NCBI GenBank assembly: GCA_003255065.1
Contig: QAOA01005271.1
Coordinates: 1,283,312-1,347,311, forward strand
DNA length: 64,000 nt
Source of the DNA: Cercis canadensis
Lineage: Eukaryota > Streptophyta > Magnoliopsida > Fabales > Fabaceae
Direction: 5' to 3'
The notes under the pieces are model-generated. The model was not told where the DNA came from. It saw only the letters and a program-made list of their open reading frames with translations, and did no database searches. Below are positions 25,830 through 56,386 of the stretch, one piece after another; position 1 is the stretch's first letter, and each line of letters opens with the position of its first letter. The position numbers were made by a program, and so were the translations under genes.

Positions 25830-27526
25830 TGAACTAAACTAATCATACCTTCTAGAAGTTTAAGTTGTATTTGTTTTACTGATTTATGGTAACCATAGTT
25901 TTTCTTATGGTTCTGATCATGCGAATTTGAGTGGTAGATGGTAATCTAAATTTCTGTCTTTACTCATTCCATGTGCATATTCACAAAGAGTTAATTTGTG
26001 GAATTTGGTCTACGAAAAATATGGATATGCTTTTCCTACTGGATTCTCATTTCTCATATAGTTTTTTTTTTTTTTTCATGCATTTCTTAAATAGGTAAAT
26101 TTTATGTGAAACACAACAAGAGTTATGTTACTCATGTAGTCATACACTTTAATTTTATACTATTTTAAATTATACTTGTCAACTATCTTCAATATTTACT
26201 GGATCCACTCAATTTTTTTTGGAATAGCTCAAGTATAATTAAGGCTCAGTGTGGCATAGTATTTATAGAGTTCAAGGTGTATGAGTAACATTTGTGGGTT
26301 AGAAATCTCGAGTTTTTAAGATGGTCCAAAAAAATTAAGTGAATCATTTGCATGAGTACGAGAAAATGCTTTTACCTTGTATAGAAACTCGGCTAAACAG
26401 ACTATTCCAATGGGTTTGAAAACTCGATATTTTAAAAAAAAAATTCTATTACTAACATTTTTCATGGGTTTTATTGATATTTCACACAGAAATTGAGTTT
26501 AAAATTTGAACATGATTAATTGCTAATTGCTTTAGTTTTCATTTTCTTTTCATATATTCTCTTTTATTGAACGGCAATAATATTCTCAAGCATATCATAG
26601 TTTACTTTATTAGGTGATAATATATATTTTTCAAACACTCATCTGAAATATTACCCTCCAATGCAAGTAATTTAGTACTTAAAACTTTCCAATAAAAATT
26701 CCGTATTACAACATTGTAGTGGTACATTTTTTTCAACTTAATATTATGTTTCCATTCGATGTATCATAAACATATGTTGCTTACATAAAGGGCAAATGAT
26801 AATGAAGTAACCCAATCCGTCATCAAGAATAATATATTACCCACGGAGATGGGATAACAAATGAAACTGCATCATCTCTTCATCCATATGCTAAGGTGAA
26901 CTTGGACTGAATAGTAACAGACTAAAAAATGACTAATTGTGCTGGGAAACTTCCAGTTGCAAAACACCAAAAAAGAAACTGAAATAAACGATCTCGCGTC
27001 TGTACACTTGCCTTTAGCCATTTTCATAAATACCGAGTTGTTCCACAAAAACCTATTTTATATTTAACTTAAAATAAAAAATTAAAAAAATGAATATTGC
27101 ACCAATCAAATACAAAATGCATTCAAATAAAACAAATAATGCCCTATAAAATGTATCTGAAGTCAATAATTACACCCCACCTGTAACACTTAAAAAACCA
27201 CCAACCATATGAAAAAAGAATTTTGGGCAGGTGCGTCAGAGATGCCAGGACAGACACCAGCCTCTAACTATGATCGCCAATAATCACATTAATTGTGATA
27301 TGGCTTCCTAACAAAAACCCCTCTTGTTGATGAAACTTTAGGGGTAAAAATGAAATAACCCAGACAGCAAGCCAATATCAGAAGCCTGGGTTGGTGAAAA
27401 TATACTATACACATGACGACAATGTGATTATATGCACAGTTTTAAGCACCTGCAACTTTGTGCAGTGCCCAGGGGATCGCCACAAGAAGATGGAGCACTA
27501 GAGAACATAATCAAGGATTATTTGTA
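25830..27526. other. Convergent intergenic region between GPCAT1 and myosin XI
   Basis: The two genes face each other tail to tail. The first and last few hundred bases are probably 3' UTRs. The middle is AT-rich, with low-complexity runs and no gene that I can support. Confidence 0.5.
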
Positions 27527-44020
<16,494 letters not shown>

Positions 44021-44270
44021 TGCGATTAATGTAGAGAGATCTTCTCAGCTAACTCATCGGTTTCTGAGGCAGCACCGAGTCGAACAGGGAACGGAACTCA
44101 GTGAGTCAGATCGGACAGTAGAAACCGGTAGCTTTGTAGGTTCCTTGGCAATTTGAAGAGAGACGAGATTAGAAGCTGGAGAAAACGATAATTAGAAGAA
44201 AACAAAGTTATCTAGGGAGTTTGCCTCCTCTGAGAGCTTTTTGATTTCTGTTTCTCTCTCTTACTGTGAA
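44021..44270 (-). promoter_or_regulatory. Presumed 5' UTR of myosin XI-K
   Basis: The reverse strand between the inferred ATG and a TATA box is CT/GA-mixed leader-like sequence. Its length of about 250 nt assumes initiation about 30 bp from the TATA box. Splicing within it cannot be excluded. Confidence 0.4.
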
Positions 44271-44293
44271 ATGAGGAAATAGGAACTGTAGAA

Positions 44294-44302
44294 GTTTATA
44301 TA
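44294..44302 (-). promoter_or_regulatory. TATA box of myosin XI-K
   Basis: TATATAAAC on the reverse strand, about 275 bp upstream of the inferred start codon and preceded by GTTTATATACGG on the forward strand. Well-formed plant TATA element; CT-rich microsatellites flank it. Confidence 0.5.
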
Positions 44303-45612
44303 CGGAAAGCAAGTTCAAGCTGCTCTCTCTCTAAAAAGTTGCTGCGTCTTTCTCTCTCATTGTCTTTTTTTAAAAAATAAAAATTTGCCTTCTTCTATAG
44401 AAATCAGTGGTCAGCTGGGGTCTTTGAGGCGTGGTCTCCACAACAGTGGCGTTTTTGGCTCTAAAACCAACATTACACGTCACAGATGATGAAAATGAAC
44501 GACAAAATATGCATTTCATTTCCCCGAGTGTTTTAGGGCACACATTTACTGCTATTTACAAGACCACCCTCAATTTTACAATGTTTTTTTCTGTGTTTGA
44601 TTGAAGCATTGCCATTACATTTGAATTTCATGAATAATTGTATGAAAAAATATTGTAAAATTGCAATTATCATAATGCAATAGAAAATTGTTTGTTATTG
44701 TAATCTTCCTTTTTGCTAAAGAAAAACGGTTGACATTGAATGCTCATGGTAAAAGTTAACAAATTTAAAATTTGCGCCTAAAATAACCATTTTAAAATCC
44801 GCAAATAAAATAATAATAGGCGTCCAAAATAACTAATTTTATATTTTTATAAGATATATATATAGTTAACTTTTATTGTTCAATAATTGCAATTGTTTAT
44901 TATCTAAATAATAAAATTATAATTGTCTTAAACATATAAAACGAATAAAATTAAACCTTAATATACTACATGTTTATGAAAGTTCAAACAAGCCTCAAAC
45001 CTTGAAAACACAAATAAGTCATATGCAAATGTTTAACGTCTCATTTTATGCTATCACAACAATAAATTGCAATCTATCTGACCAAAATAAATTTATAAAA
45101 ATTAGATTTTATTTTATTTTTTTAGTATCTTTATGAACTTTTATATAAATATGAGATATTTATAAATTATGAAACTTCTTTTATAATCCAACTAATTACC
45201 TTCCTACGCTTCTTTATGTGTAAAGTTGTAATCCAATAATAAATGCACTCTTTTTTTCCCTTCTTAATCAAGAAGAATTATTAGCATATGATGGAGAGCC
45301 CACATTATATCAAATCTCAAGCTTTCTTCTACGCAAGGGTCAATTGGTAATATTATCTGCCAAAAATCAAATTTCAGGTGTGCAAAACGCAAAAGAAATA
45401 AATTATATATAGGCAGTTAGGCACTATTTTAAAAATAGTTTTAAGATACAATCTGATGTCCGCCTATAATTCGCTGGCGCCTAAATATTTTATTGCTAAA
45501 TATTTGGGCAACGTGAGGGAAGTTTCCGTACATTAAATATGACGGTATTGATGTGTACAAAGCATGCTGAAGTGGCAATTCTTTTCAAATTGAAGGCCGA
45601 AACAAACTAGAA

Positions 45613-45721
45613 TATAACGCAATGTAACTGTAATTTTGTCTAAATTTTGCCACTTGGAATGTGACANTATAATGCAATGTAACTGTAATTTTGTCTAAAT
45701 TTTGCCACTTGGAATGTGACA
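45613..45721. repeat. 54-bp direct duplication around a single N
   Basis: 45613-45666 and 45668-45721 are alike with one mismatch (TATAACGCAATG versus TATAATGCAATG) and are separated only by N at 45667. Probable unmerged contig overlap. Confidence 0.85.
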
Positions 45722-46197
45722 TGTCACAATGTTGGAACGGTGTTGGAAATGATTGCTCCCAGCCTTGGCGGTAACGGATTCGATTGGAGAAACTTATTGC
45801 CGATCAAATTGAGAAAAGGGCTCTATATACATAAGTTTGGGTTTCTTTTATTATTATTACTCATTAATAGATCTCTGAATTTAGAAAACAATAAAAATTT
45901 CATACAACTATTCAAATCTTTCAAATTATATATAAATTTAAATTAGACTCATACCTATATATAAATTATTTTATTAATCCAATATACATGATTTGTGTAA
46001 ATTAAATATTTTTTCTTTTTTGTCAATTTTATAATACATAATGATATCTTTTGTATTGTACACATAATTTAACATAACTAATTATAAGTAGTATAATTAA
46101 TTCTTAATTTTGGTATCATCATAAAATATGAAAAATTGAGACATCAAATATATGTTAAAAAATTTAGATATATGACAAATTCTTAATTCAACTTTTT

Positions 46198-46395
46198 TTT
46201 TAAGAGTAAGGGTATTCTGAGCTTTTCACATTAAAACCAAGTCTCTCTTTGGACGATCTTAAAGGCACATTCATCATATCAGCTTAGTATATTTAGGGAA
46301 AAAAAAAAAAAGTGTTGGCCTCAATATTTGAACCTTGACTAGTTTAAATGAATTTATTGTATTCTTACTACCAAGCAAAATTCTAGAGTTACATA
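46198..46395 (+). repeat. Dispersed repeat, copy B
   Basis: Shares with 780-955 the GGACGATCTTAA block, and further on a TTTAAATGAATTTATTGTAT block followed by TTACTACCAAG, in the same order and strand. Family unknown. Confidence 0.5.
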
Positions 46396-46750
46396 GTTAA
46401 AAAAAAAATGACTTAAAATAAATACTTTTTACCCAATCAAATTTAAAATTTATCAACTTTTTAGATTTTTAATTCACATTGTAACTTAATTTTTAAAAAA
46501 TTTAACAATCATACAAAATTCACGAGTTAGTTTCATCAATTATATTAAATTATACATACAATACACAATATAACTATAAAACTCATATTTTTTTTTTCGC
46601 TGAAAGCAAATTAAATCAACTTAAAATTTAACGTTGTAATTTCTAGCGTGGAAATATAAGGAACTACCTTGCGGAAGGGCTCCGCACATGTGGGCACACA
46701 ACGCACTGCACTTGCGGGTATGCGGCAAGAAATGACGATTCGAATTCCTT

Positions 46751-46766
46751 TTTTTTTTTTTTNTTT
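46751..46766. repeat. T homopolymer interrupted by N
   Basis: A run of Ts with N at 46763, followed by TTTGTTAAA. Consistent with contig ends meeting in a homopolymer. Confidence 0.6.
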
Positions 46767-48712
46767 GTTAAAAATGATTCGACTTGTGTAACTTCAGCGC
46801 GACCCGATTATGTAATCAACAATTTACCCAATACGGTCAAATATTCAAAAGCCCAATTCGTCTCCTGGCTCCCTAAGACATCATGGCAGTTTTTTTTTAA
46901 AAAAAAAATAAGATTTGTTCGATAAATCCTAGATACCAATAATTTATTTTTTACCATTATAGAGCAAATTTTTTTAGTTAGGTGTATAAAGAAATAGGAA
47001 ATCAAATTTGGGACATGAAAGCATGTTTGTATGAATGGAAAAAGGCTTGAAGGAATGGGAAAAGGATAAAGAATAAGTAATCTTTTTGAGATATTCTTCA
47101 ACCAATTATATTATGTATGCTTGTATCTTCAATATCAATCATATCAATGTTGTCAAGAAAAAATAAAATGAATTATTGATACTAATTTGGATTTCATTTT
47201 CAAAATAAATACCTACCGAATAGATGACTCTTTGTAGGAATAAATATGATCAAATTATTAGAGGGAATGAACCATTATTATTAATAGTTTTTGTGAATCA
47301 AATAACTTATAATTAAGTGATATTGAGATTGTCCTCATTAATTTGTAAGTTATGTATTTGAATATAGACTCATAGCTAACAAATTTAAAAAAAAATTGTA
47401 AAATAATATATAATTAAGGCGCATGAGAAACATAATTTGCATGGTCGTGAAAAGTTCAATTAATTGATCATAATAGTCCATTTTTCTTATTTTCTTTGAG
47501 CAGCAAAAACAAAAAAGAAAATAAGAAGAAACATCCTAAGTGTAATACAATTTTTTTAAACATATATTGGTATTTTAGTTAGGATTCTATATTCAAATAA
47601 AAAACTTGTAACTTAAGATATGATTGGGAAGAGAAACAATAAATACTATATTTGAACCTCTCTATATCATGCATAAAAAAATATTGAAATTTAGTAATGT
47701 ACTACTACATGATGTCTATATACATTATCAATTTTAAGAGATAATTTGACACTAAATAACATTCTAAATCACCAGCATAATACCATCACTAAGTAATATT
47801 CTACTAATAAAAGTCATTATAATTGAATTATGAGTTGCCATTTCATGAGAATAATAGCATCGAAATCTGAAAGTTTTTCAGGCAAGGGGAAGATATGATA
47901 AATTTTTGCACGATAAGTTAATTTCAAGATCTCTCTTAGAGTTTGTTTGGTAGTTAAAGGATAAAGAAAGGGGAAGGATACAAGAAGAAAATGAAGAAAA
48001 ACAAAAGGAGGAAATGAGAGAGGTTTTTCTCTTCTTTATTTGAATAATTAAAATCAGCAAAATAAAAAGAAATGAAAGGAAAATAAAAGAATATAAATTT
48101 ATAATTTTATAAATTTATCATTTATTTATAAAGTAAATATATTTAATATAAAATTTAATAATTTGATACACTTTTTTTACATAAAAAATATAATATATTT
48201 CTCTCTCTAGATAAATTATTTTATATATATATATATATATATGGACCATGTAATACAGTGTAAGAGTACTATTATTTTTTTAGTTTTATTTAATGTAAAA
48301 ATTTCCTTTTTACTATAGCTCAATGAGCACGAGGCAGGGAGAAGAAATTTATAATAAAAAAATTTTGAATTTTTAACTCCAAGAAAAGAGAGAGCAAATG
48401 GGATCGATTAGAGAGAAAGAAAAAACGGTTAAAAAATGAATATTTTTCTCATAATCAACCTTATGTTAATGGATAGTGTGGTAAAATAGGAAATACTAAT
48501 TGAAATGAATTTAAAAAAATGAATAGAGTTATAGGAATAAATTATTATTTTTTTCTTCTAAACTCTCAAATCAAAGAAATAAAAAATTAAAAATTAAAAA
48601 AGACTGTAATTTGAGATTATCTCTTAATTTTTTTTAAATTTTAAACTTATAAACAAAAAAATAAACACATTTATTTATTTATTTTTTTCTTCTTTGCCTC
48701 TAATTATAACTC

Positions 48713-49588
48713 CCAATCAGTAGGGATGGCAATGGGGCGGGGATGGGGCGGGACAAGCAGTCCCCGTCCCCATCCCCGAAGGGCATGGGGATGCCCCATC
48801 CCCGGACCCATCCCCGGCGGGGATTTTTCAGCATCCCCATCCCCGCCCCACTAAATCCCCATCTGCCCCATGCCCCGCCCCATTTACCCATACAACCATA
48901 CTTTTTTTAAATATACACAATTTACAAGTTTAATCTATCGATCACGATTTCTAATTAAAATTCAAGTTTAATCGAACAAGATAATATAAATAATGCTCAA
49001 ATAACATCATCAAGAATTCAAGATATCCTCAAGCAACAACAATAACATAAATAATATTCAAACAAAATTATAAAAATTGTTCTTAAACAATTATAAAAGT
49101 CAATAAGAAATCATAATAAGTACAAAAGGCTCCAAGCAATTAAAATAAGTACAATTTATGAAGTTCTAATGTTGGTTGAAGTTGAACCACTCTCCATATT
49201 CTACAAAACCAACAAAAAAAAAAGAAAAACAATTTAGGTTTGGGGAAAATGGAACTCAAGGTCGAGGGACTGAGGGAGGAAGGGTCAGGTCAGTATGTTG
49301 GTGATTTAGTGTGGGAAAACCTTAGGCCATAATGACGCCATTTTGTGAAGAAATTTTTTTAAAAACATTTATGTAATGTATTATATATATATATTATTTA
49401 TATACAGTGCGGGGCGGGGTGAGGTGGGACAGGGCTTCCCCATCCCCAGACCCGCCCCTATCAAATTACCCATAAAATTACCCATTCCCATCCCCATACC
49501 CATTTTTTTACCCCATACCCATACCCGAACGGGTAAAAAAACCGGGGCCCCATCGGGTATAGGGCAAATTGCCATCCCTACCAATCAG
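48713..49588. mobile_element. Non-autonomous hAT element, 860 bp, with 8-bp TSD
   Basis: The element runs from 48721 to 49580. Its ends are a perfect 13-bp inverted repeat, TAGGGATGGCAAT and ATTGCCATCCCTA. CCAATCAG flanks it on both sides (48713-48720 and 49581-49588), an 8-bp target duplication typical of the hAT superfamily. Inside each end are G-rich/C-rich arrays built from GGGGCGGGGATGGGG-like units, and between them lies AT-rich filler. There is no transposase frame; the long open frames in the G-rich ends are compositional. Intact TSD and TIRs suggest a fairly recent insertion. The right end is about 300 bp before the threonine synthase start codon. Confidence 0.9.
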
Positions 49589-49669
49589 ACCTTAGATTCG
49601 GAGACAGATATTGAATTGAACAGGGGAGAATCTCCAAATTAGTGCACAAGAAACACATGTCCTTTCTGG

Positions 49670-49675
49670 CACGTG
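49670..49675. promoter_or_regulatory. G-box core CACGTG upstream of threonine synthase
   Basis: Context GGCACGTGTAAAAC, 200 bp before the start codon and just beyond the hAT element. A possible TATA-like word, ATTTATAACT, lies near 49720. Function inferred. Confidence 0.4.
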
Positions 49676-49858
49676 TAAAACGACCCCAAACCCATTGGGA
49701 TTATATTGCGTTTCCCCTCCCATTTATAACTGTTAATTAATATAATAATTGATTTATTGCTGGACTTAGCTTGACTCATATATTCCCCTTTCGACACCAC
49801 CACCCATTTCAACGAAATTCCAACACTCGCTCACGCGCCGCCACCTTCACTTCCGTAA

Positions 49859-51463
<1,605 letters not shown>

Positions 51464-52851
51464 AACTTTTTTATTTTTTTTTAGTACTTATGGGTCTTAT
51501 GCTCAAATAGTTTGAGTTTTTACGTTGACTTTCAATTATAAATTTTGTAAATTACTCGAGGATTTGAATAATCCCACGTGTGACTTATTGGCCTATGAGG
51601 ACTGTGATTAATATAACCTCCTTCTAGCAAAATGAACTTTTGGTTTTTTTTTTTTATTAGGGAAATTTGGAAAATTCTTTTAGTTCTACCAGGTTAAGAT
51701 TAGAAAAATACCCGAATTAACTTGTCGTGTACAGCAATTGGTTGTTACTTGTATAAGCGATTTCTAATGTTTATTTGCCTTATATGAATGAGCAGCGTGG
51801 GCAAATGATACAACTTGACTTTGCTTTTAATAAAAAAGTTGATTTTGTCATATTATTAAAAAAGTAGAAGTTGATTTTGATATGAATCCTGGACAGCGAG
51901 TCAAAGATGTTGGAACAAGATGTAGCATAATATAAATACCAAGTCAAAGTAATTTTTTCAATTTTTTTATTTTTGTATTTTGTAAGGATAGGGAAGATGG
52001 AACACAATGTGGAACGGAGTTTGATTTGATGTTTTCTTATGCTTTAGCCATGGCTTATTATTTTATTATTATTTTTTGCTGCTTGAATATGCTTTAGCCG
52101 TGATATTGTTGGACTATGACCACTTTATGTGATGATCAAATTAAATGTGTTTTTTTTTTTTTTGGTTTTCTTAAAAGTTTAGTTGAAGTTGAATCACTTG
52201 AGCGCTTAAAAGGCAATCACAATTCACGGGTGAAACCAAAATTAGGAGTCTCAACCTTATAATCCAATGACATTTTATGCTTCTCCATTTGGCTATGTGA
52301 CTAGTACCAAAACCAAGGTATAAGGGAACTGTTATATATTTGAAGCAATATGCTAAGAGTCCGCAATTTTGTTAGCTGGTTCTGCGCTTACTTGCAAGCA
52401 TCATATTATGAGTTTTATACGGAAAGAAGTTATCTGCCCTCATCTTATAAAATGCATTAAATTTAAGTAAACGTGCTTTGCATGCCATGCTGCACACAAC
52501 TTCTGCAGACAAACAACAACTGAGACATGGAATCGGTGTTGTTAAATCAGATTTGACCAACCCCAAAGTTTGTAAAACAGAGTTGTGTAATCTTCATAGT
52601 AAAATGCTCAGACTGATACTTTGTTATCTTCTAGATTTGCAGATTGATTTCAAGATATTAGTTCACCTGCATTCATTAGTGCTGTCCAATTGGTACTAGG
52701 ACCAACTGGTGAACAAAGGAAAATTAAATTAAAATAGTGATACAGAATGTAAAACCAAACATCCTCTTCAGATCAATTGCAAAGGAAGTAGTAATAACAT
52801 TCCACAACAAGTACAAATACACGTTGTCCTCATTCTTTCCTGCCAGAAACT
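51464..52851. other. Convergent intergenic region between threonine synthase and VIP3-like gene
   Basis: 3' UTRs of both genes are expected at its ends. A CACGTG word occurs near 51577. The rest is AT-rich with T runs and no supportable gene. Confidence 0.5.
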
Positions 52852-55242
52852 TCAGGAATAATCATACAGAGATATGCTCTTATCATCCGATACACTAGCA
52901 AGTCGACCACTTCGCACATCTCCCCCAGGTGGTCTAAATGCCACACCCCATACCTGGTCAGAATGGTTACTCATCGTCTGCACAGACGCCCTCATGCTAA
53001 GATCCCATAGCCTGACGGTTTTATCACTTGAACCGGTGGCAATGGCTGCCCCATCTGGGCTGACATCCACACTTAGTACCCAGCTAGCATGACCTGACAT
53101 GGATCCAATAAGGGCTTTGCCCTCAGCATCATACATGTGGACATGAGCATCATCTGAAGCTGAGAACAGTAACCTTGGATCATAAGGGGAATAAACAAGG
53201 GATCGCACAGGCATGAAATGGCCTTCAAGATGGTGTAAAAATTTGGCTCGAGGTACATCAAAAACAGAAATGGTGCCATCCATTGAGCCACAAGCAAGTC
53301 GTCTCCCATCAGGGCTCCATGCAACTGATAGGACAAACTTTTTACTTCCACTTTTGTCAGTTGGTTTAGGTCCAGGTCCATCTGGCCGAGGAATTGATAG
53401 AGTGGCAACAACTTCCCATGTGCTAGTGTCCCAAAGCTTGACTGATGCACTACCTCCACCAGCAACGGCCAGAATGGCACCCTGATGGTAGAAACATTGT
53501 TAATACGGTTAAAAGTATAAATTATAGTACAGGATGATTTACTTATTTTCGCTAGTTGCACCCTCATAGCAATGGTTGATATTTACTATTCTGCAAATAG
53601 ACAGTGACAAGGTAGACAGTCAACAGAAAGAGGTAATGAAGGTTCTAGACTTCTAGTAGCTTTGAGCCTTGGACTACCAAACACCAAATAAATCCTTTGT
53701 ATGTAATAACAGGCTATTCTATGAGCATAAAATTTTTCATGCTTAGCTATGAACGCAGAAGGAAAAAGGAATAGCAGGCTTTAATTTTGTAACAAGTTGT
53801 AATCTTTACCTTTACTTGCCTACATGGAACTTGAAAGCAGAACGATAAAGCCATTTCTTCTGTTTTATAAGGTCATAAAATATTGATAAAACCATAATAT
53901 TTAGAAATTAACAGCTCAGAATGCATAATATGAAGGGACAGGTGAAGTTCACCTACAATTACAAAATCTAAAATGCTGAATGCCTAATATATATATGCAA
54001 ACACTTGGGGTATCAGGAAGCTTTGATGGCCAAATCAAAGAAACTTTGCATCACTCTAATATAAAATTTGAAATTAAGGTAAGCAAATAGGATACCAAAA
54101 TGACAGACAAATAAATAAACCTCAAATATTAACCAATCAAGCTCATGTAATGAAGCTTTTAAGCATGCAAAATTGCCAATACACCAGGAAAATAAAAATG
54201 GGAAGTCATTCTACATCTGCTACAATTGTGAAACTATGACTCTTAATTCACAAGAGAAAAAGAAAAAGATGGGCGAGGGACTAGATTACATTCCCAACAT
54301 TGAACAATACAAGGAATCCAGTCATCACATACATAGAGATGAAAAAGCCATGTCAGTTACCACATAAGTGCAGTTGATAACCATTCCAGTCTTTACTTGT
54401 TTTAGTATTATCAAGCTCATTGCCACAAAAGATGTAAAGAAGTGACATGTAGAAAGCAAAACCCTTTCTTCAAAAATATGTATTTACATTGGAATGCAAA
54501 TATTACCTGTTGATTAAGAATGTATAAGATTATTATTTAATCTGGGATCTGTAACAAACATTTAGATTACAAATTAGTTTGAGCCCTCAACTTGTAGGTG
54601 GGTCTAGAACTAGGGTTTCCACTAAAGGAGATCATTCAACTGTAAATGTAAGAACTTTTGGCAGTTTTCTACAAATTTAGACATCAGAATCTATAAATAA
54701 CGTTTCCCAGGAAAAAAAAAATTAAGATAATTACCGGTAATTTGATTTATTCTGTAAGTAAGTTAGCAAGTGTAGTGTCCCAATAAACTAGGTCCAGCTG
54801 AACCTAATTTCACAAATTTCCCAACTTCGAGAACTATTACTACCACATAAGCATTTTAACTAAGCAAACATAGTAACTAATTTAGTAATCCATTTTGCAT
54901 TACCTTAGGGTCGAATCGCATTTGCCATACTTCAGACGGTGGAGCTTCGAGAGTGGCGATTGTAGCGTTAGAATCAACATCAAAAACCCGAACAAAGCTA
55001 TCGATGGAAGAGGAAGCGGCAATTGGGCCAAGGGGGTGAGCTGCGACGGAAACAACTCCGAGGCAGTGGCCGGTGTTGGTGCGCTCAAGGACAAGCTCGT
55101 CGGACCTCCATAGCCTCACAGTCTCGTCAATTGACCCAGTAAGAAGAAGCGGAGGTCTGGTTTGGGTTGCGGGCACCCATGTCACCGCCCACACGGAATC
55201 ATCGTGCGCGTTCTCAACCGATTTTATTCCACCGAGTTTCAT
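52852..55242 (-). CDS. VIP3: WD40 protein VIP3/SKI8
   Basis: Seven-bladed WD40 scaffold shared by the PAF1 transcription-elongation complex (flowering control through FLC in Arabidopsis) and the SKI complex that feeds the cytoplasmic exosome (family knowledge). Exons 54904-55242 and 52852-53481, with a 1.4-kb intron, give 322 aa against about 321 in Arabidopsis. The start is ATG at 55242 (MKLGGIKSVENAHDDSVWAV). An upstream in-frame GTG is not needed. Visible WD repeats include GSIDETVRLW, SSSIDSFVRVFD, ASVKLWDTSTWE, CGSMDGTISVFD, SASDDAHVHMYD, TGSSDKTVRLWD and the C-terminal SVSDDKSISLYDYS, which is the family end. The splice junction is RFDPK/GAILAVAGG. The gene is convergent with threonine synthase. 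Confidence 0.95.
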
Positions 55243-56386
55243 TGCAACTGCAAGTGCTGTTCCCACAAGAAAAGTATCTAAAAGGCCATGGAGAAGCTTA
55301 GTCGAGGTTTTTCCACTTTCTCGCGGGGGTTTGTATGTACGGTACCTTGTTTCAATCTTTTAGTAGAGGTTTTGAACTTCGGTTGACTTTGGGCCTGGTC
55401 CTGGTTTTTTTAAAGCTGAAACTAGGCCTCGTGTTGTTTTTGGGCCTTTACCTACAACAACAACTTGGGCCTAGCTTAGTTATATGCTCGAAATAATGAA
55501 TAGACCTTGTAGCTAAGTTATAGCTTTCAGTGAAACAGCACATTTTCTTTTTCTGGTTGAATTGTGGTATGGCTCAAGAAGATATGATTTATTTTGGTGA
55601 ACTGCCATTGATAGGATTTGATTAGTTTTTCTAGCTGCAAGAGACATATTTTATTTTTCTTACTTTCGATATGCCTTATGATTTGTCCATATTTTAGAAT
55701 AATGTTACTTACAGTACAGTACACACTTTTATGTCAAAAAAAATACTACTTAATACAATTTTTCTTCTTACAAAACATGTACTTTACTAGTTATTAGATA
55801 GCTGTATCTGAGTTCAAGTTTTCCTTTTATAGTCACAGATGGAGACATTCATATGATTGTAAATAATTGTGAATATAAAAGCAATACTACCCAACACCAA
55901 CAGTAGAACATGATGTAAGCATTGAATACGTATTTTACATTATAAGGGGGCTCCAAAGATTGAAGGAAAAATAGAATCAGAGCCCAAATCCAATTAATAG
56001 AAGCATTTAGCTATACAAAATACCAAACCAAGGGGGGGCTCCAATAGGATACCAAAAAACACAATCAGAGCCCCATCTCCTGTAAATACCTACACTACAC
56101 ATATCCAGCTATATTATTTATTCTAAAATGTTTAGTACCATAACACCAATAGGAAAGTAAAGTAAACTTACACAAACCCAAATCCAGTACTCAAATTCTT
56201 CTTCAGTGAGCTCTAATATCTGAAATTAAAAAACACCAATTAGAGCCCTATTTCTCAAGTATATTATATGTATCCCAATTATTATTATACTTTAATGCGT
56301 TTATATTTTGTTAATTGATTAATATTTTAGGGAGGGAGAGAAAATGAACTGCGAAAATAAGAGCAGTCCATTCCATCATTTCATTG
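55243..56386. other. Intergenic region with degenerate repeat
   Basis: The presumed promoter and 5' UTR of the VIP3-like gene occupies the left part. Right of 55940 is a degenerate repeat, listed separately. The 3' UTR of the DUF761-like gene should lie near 56386. No gene seen. Confidence 0.5.
55944..56265 (+). repeat. Three degenerate copies of a GGGGCTCCAA...AATCAGAGCCC unit
   Basis: Related units start at about 55944 (AAGGGGGCTCCAAAGATTGA), 56031 (AAGGGGGGCTCCAATAGGAT) and 56209 (GAGCTCTAATATCTGAAATT). Each leads after about 35 bases into RAATCAGAGCCC or CCAATTAGAGCCC. GGGCTC and GAGCCC within a unit are complementary, so each could form a small hairpin. Confidence 0.55.

Larger units (their letters stand above)
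44310..48712. other. AT-rich intergenic region upstream of myosin XI-K
   Basis: Divergent gap between myosin XI-K and threonine synthase. It holds an N-flanked 54-bp duplication (45613-45721), a T run broken by N at 46763, dispersed repeat copy B (46198-46395), a short GC-rich patch near 46668-46735 and low-complexity AT runs. The 76-97 codon open frames here carry no recognisable domain. Confidence 0.5.

Noticed and set aside
48700-49642. Gly/Pro-rich open frames on both strands
   Set aside because: They arise from the G-rich/C-rich subterminal arrays of the hAT element, not from selection for protein.
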